From NCBI GenBank assembly GCA_013214715.1, contig JABSSB010000086.1, positions 1 through 12,916 on the forward strand: a stretch of DNA of 12,916 nucleotides. The letters are read 5' to 3'. The notes beneath the pieces are model-generated. The model searched no databases, was not told where the DNA came from, and saw only the letters and a program-made list of their open reading frames with translations. The translations under genes were made by a program, and so were the position numbers. Every line of letters begins with the position of its first letter. Position 1 is the first letter of the stretch. Positions 6,217 through 12,916 of the stretch are shown here, piece by piece. This DNA is from Paracoccaceae bacterium (GTDB lineage Bacteria > Pseudomonadota > Alphaproteobacteria > Rhodobacterales > Rhodobacteraceae).

Positions 6217-6948
6217 TCAGCGCTGCGCGTATTGCCGGATCATGTGGCCGCCATCTATGTCGAGGACGATGCCAGTGATTTACGCGTTGGACATCATAAG
6301 CAGCCCTGCCTTGGCCACCTCATCAGTCACCCCCACACGCCCGATGGGAAGAGAATCTCCGGTCGCCTGATACATGGTCTCTCTGGCTGTCGCCTCCATA
6401 CCGTCATAGGCCTCGGACCGGACCATCCTGGGTGACAGGCAATTCACCCGCAGATCCGGCCCCAATTCCATCGCAAGCCCGCGTGTCAGCGCCTCGACCG
6501 CGCCATTGACCGCGCCCAGGCCAGAGCAGTTCAGCCCCGGCCTGCGCGACAGGACACCGGAGAACAAAGTAATGGAGCCGCCCTTGCGCAGCTTTGGCAG
6601 AGCCGCTTTGGCCGTAGCATAAGGGCCAAAGAATTTGGTGTCGAAAATCTGGCGCACCGACGCTTCGGGCAGATCCGCAAAGGGCCCATGCGCCGCGGAC
6701 GAGGCCGAGATGACCAAGTGATCCAAAGCGGGCAAGGCCCCTGCTCAGGCCGCGACGGAGTCTGCGTCGGTCATGTCCAGAGGCAGCACCTCGCCGCCGC
6801 CGATTGCCTTGGCGGCCTCTGTCAGCTTGTCCGCATTGCGGCTGGATAGGATGACTTTGGCCCCAGCCTCGGCCAGATGCGCGGCCATGGACTTTCCGAT
6901 CCCGGACCCGCCCCCCACGATGGCAACGGTTTGATTCTTGAATGCCAT
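6217..6948 (-). pseudogene. SDR-family oxidoreductase, broken by two in-frame stops
   Basis: The ATG at 6948 has an excellent AAGGAGGG Shine-Dalgarno and opens MAFKNQTVAIVGGGSGIGKS, the NAD(P)-binding GxxxGIG loop of short-chain dehydrogenases. The frame holds 243 sense-length codons to a natural-looking TGA at 6217. Codon 68 is TGA (6745-6747) and codon 223 is TAA (6280-6282). Protein similarity continues on both sides: after the first stop comes LPALDHLVISASSAAHGP, and after the second comes ITGIVLDIDGGHMIRQYA, the standard SDR C-terminus. The region that normally holds YxxxK reads SGLGAVNGAVEAL, so the catalytic pair is absent; some atypical SDR clades also lack it. The gene follows the reductase pseudogene by 13 bp and its Shine-Dalgarno abuts that stop, so the two formed one operon. 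Confidence 0.87.
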
Positions 6949-6961
6949 GTTGCGGCCCTCC

Positions 6962-7606
6962 TTAACGAATGGGTTTGGTTTCGGCACGAATGACGTTGAA
7001 GATCGTGTGCGGGTCGACCCCGGCAAACAGAAACTTGCTTACGATCGGGGCCGCCGCCTCCAACTGATAGGCATCGGCGTTGTCCCCCAACGGCAGAGGC
7101 GCAGCCCCGACATCCGCAATCAGCCCCGCAATCACGTCATCGGCAGCGGGGTCAGACGTCTAGAGCGACACCATCTGGCGCCCGTCATATGTCATGTCCA
7201 GATCTTCCCAGACCTTGACCTGCGCCATGTTGAAGGCCTTGCCGACATGCGCGCCAAGCAGGATGGCGACAATCGCCTATGTCAAAGACTGTCCGTCGTC
7301 GCGAGTGGTTAGAAAGGTGTCGATGCTGACCGGGTTGTTGATGCCGATCACGATCTTTTCGGCAAAGGCATCCGGCCCGCCTGCGGCATCGATGGCTGTG
7401 AAGACATCTTCCCAGCGTGTCGCCAGAACCACCGCATCGCCAAATGCAGCGGCCTCCTGCGCGGTGCCTGCACTTGCGCCCACTGCCTCTGCCACCGCGC
7501 GGGTTTTGTCGGCGTCGCGCCCGGATAGCATCACCTCATGCGTGGCCGCCCATTTACCTGCCAGCGCCTTGGCCATGCCGCCCGCGCCAAGACATCCGAT
7601 TTTCAC
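6962..7606 (-). pseudogene. F420-oxidoreductase-like NAD(P)-binding reductase, broken by two in-frame TAG stops
   Basis: From the GTG at 7606 (GGAG eight to ten bases upstream) the frame reads VKIGCLGAGGMAKALAGKW, a Rossmann GxGxMA start typical of the Pfam family 'NADP oxidoreductase, coenzyme F420-dependent'. The full frame is 214 residues, ending TAA at 6962. Codon 110 (7277-7279) and codon 149 (7160-7162) are TAG. Family-like sequence continues across both: AHVGKAFNMAQVKVWED between them, then SDPAADDVIAGLIADVGA and a C-terminus ending in FNVIRAETKPIR. There is no frameshift. Rhodobacteraceae are not generally F420 producers, so the real substrate of the ancestor is unknown. It is first gene of a two-gene operon divergent from the LysR remnant, a classical layout for LysR control. 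Confidence 0.85.
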
Positions 7607-7655
7607 CTTTGCTACTCCATTGATCTTGTTGCTGGCAACCGGGACACGCCCATGA

Positions 7656-7672
7656 CATCGGAAAAATCGATG
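7656..7672. promoter_or_regulatory. LysR-type operator, T-N11-A dyad
   Basis: CATCG-GAAAAAT-CGATG is a perfect 5-bp dyad; the inner ATCGGAAAAATCGAT fits the T-N11-A consensus of LysR-type regulators. It lies in the 90-bp gap between the regulator and the divergent reductase gene, 24 bp before the regulator start. A second small dyad, GTTGC-TG-GCAAC, is at 7628-7639. Function is inferred from motif and position. Confidence 0.5.
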
Positions 7673-7696
7673 CGGTACATGACTGGCATCATCTGA

Positions 7697-8590
7697 GTGG
7701 ATTTGAAGCAAGCAGATATCGGATCGCTGCTGGCGTTGGATGCGCTTTTGGAGACAGAACGTGTGACCGCCGCCGCAGGGCGGATCGGGATCAGCCAGCC
7801 ATGTCCGCGCAACTTGCGCGCCTGCGGCGCCTGTTCAATGATCCGTTGCTGACCGCCTCGGGGCGCAAACTGGTGCCGACGGCACGGGTGCTGGAAATCC
7901 AGCAACCACTGCGGGCCCTGCTGGCGGATCTGGACCAATTGGCACGCGAAGGCCGGCAGTTTGATCCCGCCACCACCGACCAAAGCTTTCGTCTGATCGG
8001 CATCGATTACGTCCATGCGGTTTTTGCCTCGAAACTTCTGTCGGCTTTTGCCGCCGAAGCGCCGAATGCGCGGCTGGCACTTTTGCCGTTTGATCCGCCC
8101 GCTATCTGGCCCCAGTTGGCAGAAGACGCCGCCGATCTGGCCCTTGTCACCGGTCTGGCCCCGCCCGATGACCGGCGGCGTCCGGGCTTGAGCGAGCAGT
8201 TCAAGATCATTCAGCGCAGAGCCCATCCGCGCGGCGATGCGCCTTTTTCGCTTGAGGCGTTTTGCACCGTCGAACACGCGTTGGTCTCGCCCGAAGGCGG
8301 CGGGTTTATCGGGGCCATGGACAAGGCATTGGCCGCCCTTGGCCGGTCGCCGTGTGGCCTGTTCACTGTCCAGTTTCCTTCTGGCCCCGGCGCTTGTAGC
8401 GGGGACTGACCTTGTGGCGTTGATCCCAGCACGGCTGGCGGCCTTGCATGCTGATCGGGTTGATCTTTTTGACCTGCCCTTCCCATCACCTGACTTTACG
8501 GTGAATTTCCTATGGCACCCGCGCCGTCAGACCGATCCGGCGCATATCTGGTTCCGGGAGCTGGTGGCGCGGGAGGCTGCCGCGTTATAA
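7697..8590 (+). pseudogene. LysR-family transcriptional regulator, broken by two frameshifts
   Basis: A GTG at 7697 opens VDLKQADIGSLLALDALLE, then RVTAAAGRIGISQP, a winged-helix DNA-binding domain. At about 7796-7800 the frame breaks. The expected continuation, MSAQLARLRRLFNDPLLTAS, starts in another frame at 7801, consistent with loss of four bases (or one) around AGCCAGCC. That frame carries the linker helix and most of the substrate-binding domain, including HALVSPEGGGFIGAMDKALA. Near 8345-8352 (GGCCGGTCGCCG) the original frame resumes with RVACSLSSFLLAPALVAGTD and runs to TAA at 8590. The lesions have opposite sign, so the ends are in the same frame. The total length, 894 bp, is normal for a LysR regulator. 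It was presumably the regulator of the divergent reductase-SDR operon, also broken. Confidence 0.87.
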
Positions 8591-8700
8591 CAGGCCGCGA
8601 TCACGTCCTGCCTCCGACCAGCGCGATTTCCAATCGACACAACCCTTTAGAAGGCGTTATGTCTTGCGACACTGTAAGGGAGCCCTAATTCCCGCGATAA

Positions 8701-8716
8701 GCGTCAGGAATGACGC
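8701..8716 (+). other. Stem-loop GCGTCA-GGAA-TGACGC in the TRAP operon leader
   Basis: A perfect 6-bp stem with a GNRA-type GGAA tetraloop, 69 bp upstream of the receptor start. No T-run follows. It could be part of the 5' untranslated region or the tail of the LysR transcript. No convincing promoter was found in 8591-8784. Confidence 0.35.
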
Positions 8717-8784
8717 TCGCCGTGCGGGGTGGGCTGGAGGACACTCTGCCAAACGCGGCAAGTGACACAGGAGGAAAAACAAAT

Positions 8785-9774
8785 ATGTCCGTTATCGGAA
8801 AAACCAGCATTTTTGCATCGGCCCTTGCCTTGTCTGCAGGCGCCGCCTTTGCCGACGGCCACACAGCCGATTGGCCAGAAAGCTTTATCGTGGGCACTGC
8901 CTCCCAGGGCGGGACCTATTTTGCCTATGGGTCTGGCTGGGCAAACCTTGTTGCCGAAGAGCTGGGCCTGTCGGGCGGTGGCGAAGTCACCGGTGGCCCG
9001 ATGCAGAACATGGCGCTGGTCCACACCGGTGAGGCGCAGTTTGGCATGACCACCATGGGCCCCGCAGCGGAATCACTTGGCGGCACCAACCCGATTGCGC
9101 CAGGTCTGATGATGGACAACGCCTGCGCGATGTTCCCGATGTATCAGACGCCCTTTGCGATCACTTCGCTGGCCTCGACGGGGATCACCTCGATCTCTGA
9201 GATCCCGGACGGTGCGCGCATCGGATTTGGCCCCGCCGGGTCGACCTCGGACACCTATTTCCCTCGCATGATGGAAGAGCTGGGCGTGGAATTTGACCGT
9301 CGCAATGGGGGCTGGTCGGATCTGGCCGGTCAGCTTCAGGACGGCCTTCTGGACGTGATCGCCTTTGCCGCGGGTGTTCCGACGCCAGCCGTGTCGCAGT
9401 TGGAAGTTCAGACCGACATCAGCTTTATCGCTTTCACACCCGAAGAAAAGGACCAGATCCTTGGAACCTTCCCGGTGTCGTCCTTCGTCATTCCGTCGGA
9501 TACCTACACCACGATGACCGAAGACGCGCAGTCGGTGTCGATGTGGAACTTCGCCATTGCCAATTGCGACCTGCCTGCTTCCTTCGTCGAAGCGGTGGTG
9601 AATGTCGTGATGTCGGATAATGAGCGTATGGTCGGTATCCACAAGGCCGCGCGTTCGACGCTGCCAGAGAACTGGGACAAGAATGGCGTGCTGAAATGGC
9701 ACCCTGGCGCGGCCAAGTGGTTCACGGAAAATGCAGGCGCCTCGATCGACGCCGACATGATCCACGGCGGCTAA
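8785..9774 (+). CDS. TRAP transporter solute receptor, TAXI family
   Basis: A 329-residue periplasmic substrate-binding protein. An N-terminal signal peptide (hydrophobic residues 8-22) has a likely cleavage after AFA, giving a mature start DGHTADWP. TAXI-family features are the early TASQGGTYFAYGSGWANLVA segment and a mid-protein ISEIPDGARIGFGPAGSTSD segment typical of the binding cleft. The ATG at 8785 has a strong AGGAGG Shine-Dalgarno; the frame stays open upstream to 8710, but an extension would spoil the signal peptide. The receptor delivers its ligand to the fused membrane permease encoded 91 bp downstream. The ligand cannot be told from sequence; TAXI systems are less well characterised than DctP types and are often linked to organic acids such as amino or dicarboxylic acids. 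A strong hairpin terminator after the stop probably makes this gene more highly expressed than the permease gene. Confidence 0.92.
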   Translation: MSVIGKTSIFASALALSAGAAFADGHTADWPESFIVGTASQGGTYFAYGSGWANLVAEELGLSGGGEVTGGPMQNMALVHTGEAQFGMTTMGPAAESLGGTNPIAPGLMMDNACAMFPMYQTPFAITSLASTGITSISEIPDGARIGFGPAGSTSDTYFPRMMEELGVEFDRRNGGWSDLAGQLQDGLLDVIAFAAGVPTPAVSQLEVQTDISFIAFTPEEKDQILGTFPVSSFVIPSDTYTTMTEDAQSVSMWNFAIANCDLPASFVEAVVNVVMSDNERMVGIHKAARSTLPENWDKNGVLKWHPGAAKWFTENAGASIDADMIHGG

Positions 9775-9805
9775 GGGCCAGGCCCTTTTCACGCAAAAAT
9801 GCCTT

Positions 9806-9838
9806 GCCTGCGTCCGGTATCCGGGCGCAGGCTTTTCT
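9806..9838 (+). terminator. Rho-independent terminator/attenuator between receptor and permease
   Basis: GCCTGCGTCCGG (9806-9817) and CCGGGCGCAGGC (9821-9832) form a 12-bp stem with one U-G wobble and a three-base loop, followed directly by TTTTCT. It starts 31 bp after the receptor stop and ends 28 bp before the permease start. Partial termination here would yield excess receptor over permease. On the minus strand the stem is followed after six bases by ATTTTT, so it may be weakly bidirectional. Confidence 0.8.
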
Positions 9839-9865
9839 AAGACAGACGCATGAGGGGTGGGGCGC

Positions 9866-12139
9866 ATGGCAGAGCAAGCGAACACGGATCACCAGACCGA
9901 TCAGGTGATTGCAGACGGGGTCGATGAAGAGCCAGTTGAAAGCAATCGCCGTTTGTTCACGGGCACGTCCTATCTGGTCATCGCTGCGGCCGCGACCATC
10001 TATGCCGCCTTCCACATGCTCGCCCTGAACGGGGTTTCGATTTCAGAATGGACCGGCATTGACCTACCCTTCCTGCCGCAGTTCCCGCTGGAAACCTGGA
10101 ATTTCCGCATCGTGCATATCGCAGGCGCTTTGGCGTTAGGCTTCCTGCTGTTTTCGGCCCATAGCTTCAATACCAGCAAAACGCATCGCGAGACGCGCTT
10201 TGTGTCGATTATTGCCGCCATATTGGCGATCCCGGCCCTTGTAGCCGGGGTAACGGCGATCGGATTTGGCCGCACCATCGCCTCGGGCGAGTTGCCGGAA
10301 ATGGGAGGCCTGACCACATGGGCCGCGTTTCCGGGCACCCCGATCTATGATCAAGAGGTCTGGTGGTTTGGCATTCCGCTGCTGATTGCCACTTTTGGTG
10401 CCATCATTGCCGGGTGGGTTGAACGGCGCGAACGGGAGCTGTTCGCCGCATCGGACGCGGTGCTGGCGCTCTGCGGGATTGTTGTGGCGCTTTATTTGAT
10501 CCCGATCTACGGCACCGCCGCGCGCAACGCGGTGGGCACGCCCTTTGTGCCAATCGGTGTGGCATTTGCCGCCACGGCGGGCGCGGCGCTGATCCTCGAA
10601 CTGACGCGGCGCGTGGCGGGTCTGGCGCTGGTGGTGATCACGGGCATCTTTCTGGCCTATACTTTCACCGCGCATCTTCTGCCGGGCATTCTGGCGGTGC
10701 AAAGCGCCTATAGCTGGCAGCGCTTCTTTGGGCATGTGTATTCCGATGCAGGCATCCTTGGTCCCACCTTGGCGGTCTCCTCGACCTATATCATCCTGTT
10801 CATCATCTTCGCGGCCTTCCTGCAGGCGTCGAAAGTGGGCGATTATTTCGTCAATTTCGCCTTTGCCGCCGCAGGCCGCGCGCGCGGCGGCCCGGCCAAG
10901 GTGGCGATCTTTGCCTCGGGTCTAATGGGGATGATCAACGGCACCTCGGCGGGCAACGTGGTGGCGACAGGCTCGCTGACCATCCCGTTGATGAAACGTG
11001 TCGGCTATCAAAAGAAAACCGCCGGCGCGGTGGAGGCCGCGGCCTCCACCGGTGGGCAGATCATGCCGCCCATCATGGGTGCGGGCGCCTTCATCATGGC
11101 CGAGATCACCGGCATCCCCTATCAGGACATCGCGATCGCCGCGATCATCCCGGCGATCCTCTATTTCGTATCGGTCTATTTCATGGTCGATTTCGAAGCG
11201 GCCAAGCTGGGCATGCGCGGGATGAATGAAGACGAGCTGCCCAAGTTCAACCAGATGGTGCGGCAGGCCTATCTGTTCGTGCCAATCATCATTCTGATCT
11301 ATGCGCTGTTTCTGGGCTATTCGGTGATCCGCGCGGGCACATTGGCGACGGTTGCGGCGGCAGTGGTGTCCTGGCTGACACCGAATCGCATGGGCATCCG
11401 GTCGATCCTCAAAGCTTTTGAGCTGGCCGGAATCATGTCGATCCAGATCATCGCGGTCTGTGCTTGCGCCGGGATCATCGTGGGTGTGATCAGCCTGACC
11501 GGTGTGGGCGCGCGGTTCTCGTCCGTGCTGCTGGATCTGGCGGCGACCTCGCAGCTTTTGGCGCTGTTCTTTGCAATGTGTATCGCGATCCTGCTGGGCA
11601 TGGGAATGCCGACAACGGCGGCCTATGCGGTTGCGGCCTCGGTCATAGCACCGGGTCTGGTGCAGCTGGGCATTCCGCTCCTGACCGCGCATTTCTTTGT
11701 CTTCTACTTCGCGGTTCTCTCGGCGATCACACCGCCGGTCGCCTTGGCGAGTTACGCGGCCTCGGGCATTTCGGGGGCCAACCCGATGGAGACCAGCGTG
11801 GCGAGCTTCAAGATCGGCATCGCGGCCTTCATCGTGCCTTTCATGTTCTTTTATAACTCAGCCTTGTTGATGGACGGCTCATGGCCCGAAGTGGTCCGAG
11901 CCGGTGTGACCGCTGTGGCCGGTGTGTTCTTGCTCTCCAGCGGGGTGCAGGGCTGGTTCATGGGCGGGCGCTCGGCCTGGTTTGTTCGGGCGGGCTTGAT
12001 ACTGGCCGCGCTCTTCATGATCGACGGCGGTGGATTGACCGACCTGATCGGGCTTGGCATCGCGGCGGCGCTGGTCTTTGTCCAGCGCGTGATCCGGCCC
12101 AACCTGGACGCGGCGATCCCGGTGCGCGGCGCGGATTGA
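9866..12139 (+). CDS. TRAP transporter fused permease (4TM + 12TM), TAXI type
   Basis: A 757-residue inner-membrane protein in which the small (DctQ-like) and large (DctM-like) TRAP subunits are fused, the usual form in TAXI systems. The first 30 residues are acidic and cytoplasmic; many hydrophobic segments follow. DctM-type signatures are clear: GLMGMINGTSAGNVVATGS near residue 352, then a KKTAGAVEAAASTGGQIMPP segment, GMGMPTTAAYAV near 577 and SAITPPVALASYAASGISG near 618. It uses an ion (usually Na+) gradient to import the ligand captured by the receptor. The ATG at 9866 is chosen because GAGGGG lies eight bases upstream; an in-frame GTG at 9857 is possible. It is separated from the receptor gene by a strong terminator hairpin and ends 54 bp before the glycosyltransferase start. 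Confidence 0.94.
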   Translation: MAEQANTDHQTDQVIADGVDEEPVESNRRLFTGTSYLVIAAAATIYAAFHMLALNGVSISEWTGIDLPFLPQFPLETWNFRIVHIAGALALGFLLFSAHSFNTSKTHRETRFVSIIAAILAIPALVAGVTAIGFGRTIASGELPEMGGLTTWAAFPGTPIYDQEVWWFGIPLLIATFGAIIAGWVERRERELFAASDAVLALCGIVVALYLIPIYGTAARNAVGTPFVPIGVAFAATAGAALILELTRRVAGLALVVITGIFLAYTFTAHLLPGILAVQSAYSWQRFFGHVYSDAGILGPTLAVSSTYIILFIIFAAFLQASKVGDYFVNFAFAAAGRARGGPAKVAIFASGLMGMINGTSAGNVVATGSLTIPLMKRVGYQKKTAGAVEAAASTGGQIMPPIMGAGAFIMAEITGIPYQDIAIAAIIPAILYFVSVYFMVDFEAAKLGMRGMNEDELPKFNQMVRQAYLFVPIIILIYALFLGYSVIRAGTLATVAAAVVSWLTPNRMGIRSILKAFELAGIMSIQIIAVCACAGIIVGVISLTGVGARFSSVLLDLAATSQLLALFFAMCIAILLGMGMPTTAAYAVAASVIAPGLVQLGIPLLTAHFFVFYFAVLSAITPPVALASYAASGISGANPMETSVASFKIGIAAFIVPFMFFYNSALLMDGSWPEVVRAGVTAVAGVFLLSSGVQGWFMGGRSAWFVRAGLILAALFMIDGGGLTDLIGLGIAAALVFVQRVIRPNLDAAIPVRGAD

Positions 12140-12158
12140 TCGCGTCAGGAGGGGCGGC

Positions 12159-12194
12159 TTGCCAGTGCCGCGGCAATTGGGCAGATGGGGCTGA
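12159..12194 (+). CDS. Possible 11-codon leader ORF coupled to the glycosyltransferase start
   Basis: AGGAGGGG (12147-12154) is followed four bases later by TTG (12159-12161), opening an 11-codon frame (PVPRQLGRWG after the start) that ends in TGA at 12192-12194. The final A is the first base of ATG 12194. This overlapping TGATG is the usual form for translational coupling. The alternative is that the strong Shine-Dalgarno is a relic of another start. There is no homology support. Confidence 0.3.
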   Translation: MPVPRQLGRWG

Positions 12195-12910
12195 TGCATA
12201 GCCTGATTATCCATATGTCCCGCGCCACGCAGCGCCGCGCCAATGTTGAGCAGTTGCTGTCAGACCTGCCACAGGCGCAAATTGTCGATGCGGTGGATGG
12301 CCGTGATCCGGCACAGGCGGAGGCGATTGGCTGGGACAACGGAACGCTGCATCACCCGGCCTATCCCTTCCCGCTGCGCCCGGCAGAGATTGGCGTTTTC
12401 CTGAGCCATCGTAAATGCTGGCAAATGATCCTTGATCAAGGGTGGGACCGCGCCCTGATCGTCGAAGATGACCTTGAGGTGGCACCTAACAGCCTGTCCC
12501 GCGCCTGTGCCCTGTTGGATCAACATATGACCGATGACATGGTCGTGCGCCTGCCGGTCAAGCTGCGCGAAAAACCGGTGCAGGTGATCGGACAGGATGG
12601 CGCTATGCAATTCATGCTGCCGCGGGTCGTGGGGCTGCAATGTATCGCCTTGGTTGTCGGGCGGCGGGCGGCGGCCCGTCTGCTGGCGGCGAGCGAGACA
12701 ATCGACCGCCCGGTCGACACCTTCCTGCAGATGCATTGGGTCACAGGGCAACCTATCCACGCCATCCTGCCCAATGGCAATCGCGAGGTGGCCGCCCAGA
12801 TCGGCGGGTCAACCATTCAGACAAAAACGCCCGAGGGCGGACGCCTCGGGCGGGAAATCAAACGCGCCTGGTATCGGGCACAGGTCGCCCTGCGCCCGCA
12901 AAAACCCTGA
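12194..12910 (+). CDS. Glycosyltransferase family 25-like protein (LPS/capsule type)
   Basis: A 238-residue protein resembling GT25 enzymes, which transfer sugars to lipooligosaccharide or capsule acceptors in the cytoplasm. It opens MHSLIIHMSRATQRRANVEQ, the typical short GT25 start (strand, then Arg-rich helix). GVFLSHRKCWQMIL follows near 67-80, and the acidic LIVEDDLEV near 88-96 provides the candidate metal/nucleotide-sugar site. There is no signal peptide. The ATG at 12194 matches family N-termini and overlaps the stop of an 11-codon upstream frame; ATG 12185 in the same frame would add three residues. It lies 54 bp after the TRAP permease on the same strand with no terminator, so it may be cotranscribed, though no functional link is obvious. 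A minus-strand terminator hairpin lies in its last 90 bp. Confidence 0.83.
   Translation: MHSLIIHMSRATQRRANVEQLLSDLPQAQIVDAVDGRDPAQAEAIGWDNGTLHHPAYPFPLRPAEIGVFLSHRKCWQMILDQGWDRALIVEDDLEVAPNSLSRACALLDQHMTDDMVVRLPVKLREKPVQVIGQDGAMQFMLPRVVGLQCIALVVGRRAAARLLAASETIDRPVDTFLQMHWVTGQPIHAILPNGNREVAAQIGGSTIQTKTPEGGRLGREIKRAWYRAQVALRPQKP
12823..12852 (-). terminator. Minus-strand Rho-independent terminator inside the glycosyltransferase gene
   Basis: On the minus strand CGCCCGAGG (12844-12852) pairs perfectly with CCTCGGGCG (12828-12836) around a seven-base loop, and TTTTTGTC follows immediately. This suits a convergent gene beyond the right edge of the window. On the plus strand no T-run follows, so plus-strand transcription should not be stopped. 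Confidence 0.55.
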
Positions 12911-12916
12911 TCAGCC

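Noticed and set aside
6217..7606. Stop-codon recoding (selenocysteine, pyrrolysine or suppressor readthrough) in the SDR and reductase genes
   Set aside because: TGA, TAA and TAG all occur in neighbouring genes, no SECIS-like hairpin was evident after the TGA, and the linked regulator has frameshifts. Simple decay explains all of it.
8664..8691. TTGCGA-N16-TAATTC as the promoter of the TRAP operon
   Set aside because: The -10 matches the consensus at only two positions and the leader offers equally poor alternatives, so I did not call it.
9073..9885. Minus-strand frame of 270 codons opposite the TAXI receptor
   Set aside because: It overlaps a receptor gene with signal peptide, Shine-Dalgarno and family motifs, and its own translation shows no recognisable domain.
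10922..11692. Minus-strand frame of 256 codons opposite the TRAP permease
   Set aside because: The translation is rich in His, Arg, Asp and Gln, typical of the complement of a hydrophobic membrane-protein gene; the permease motifs are unambiguous.

Overview
The window looks like chromosomal DNA from a marine or soil alphaproteobacterium, most likely Rhodobacteraceae (Roseobacter group). The grounds are the aerobic-type cobaltochelatase gene cobN, a TAXI-type TRAP transporter with a fused permease, a small GT25 glycosyltransferase, GC-rich coding sequence and weakly consensus promoters. The taxon is inferred from gene content only; no rRNA or tRNA is present.

Region 1 (1-4651) is a vitamin B12 module. 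On the minus strand a cobalamin riboswitch (about 3765-3935) precedes an operon: a Cys-rich DUF1636 protein (3294-3689), the GTPase cobW with a His/Asp-rich loop (2168-3274), and cobN (1-2141), whose 3' part lies outside the window. Divergent to it, on the plus strand, is cobO (4037-4651), the corrinoid adenosyltransferase. A GTCAAT-N6-ATTGAC dyad lies between the two transcription units. Together these genes cover cobalt insertion into the corrin ring and the adenosylation that follows, with B12 feedback on the insertion arm.

Region 2 (4652-5723) has no intact recognisable gene. It holds the frameshifted remains of a tyrosine-recombinase-type integrase on the minus strand, a 43-codon ORF with a perfect Shine-Dalgarno, a 16-bp perfect palindrome and several inverted repeats. 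It looks like the scar of a mobile element. An intact flavodoxin-like gene follows (5724-6209, plus).

Region 3 (6217-8590) is a decayed redox module. An SDR-family gene (two in-frame stops) and an F420-oxidoreductase-like gene (two in-frame TAGs) form a minus-strand operon. The divergent LysR-type regulator gene carries two frameshifts. A clean T-N11-A operator-like dyad survives between them. The reading frames beyond each lesion are still highly recognisable, so the damage is recent, or else the sequence contains errors.

Region 4 (8785-12910, plus strand) is intact: a TAXI-family TRAP solute receptor, a strong Rho-independent hairpin, the fused TRAP permease, and a GT25-family glycosyltransferase whose probable start overlaps the stop of an 11-codon upstream ORF. 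A minus-strand terminator is embedded in the end of the glycosyltransferase gene. I found no CRISPR array, tRNA, rRNA or intact insertion sequence.
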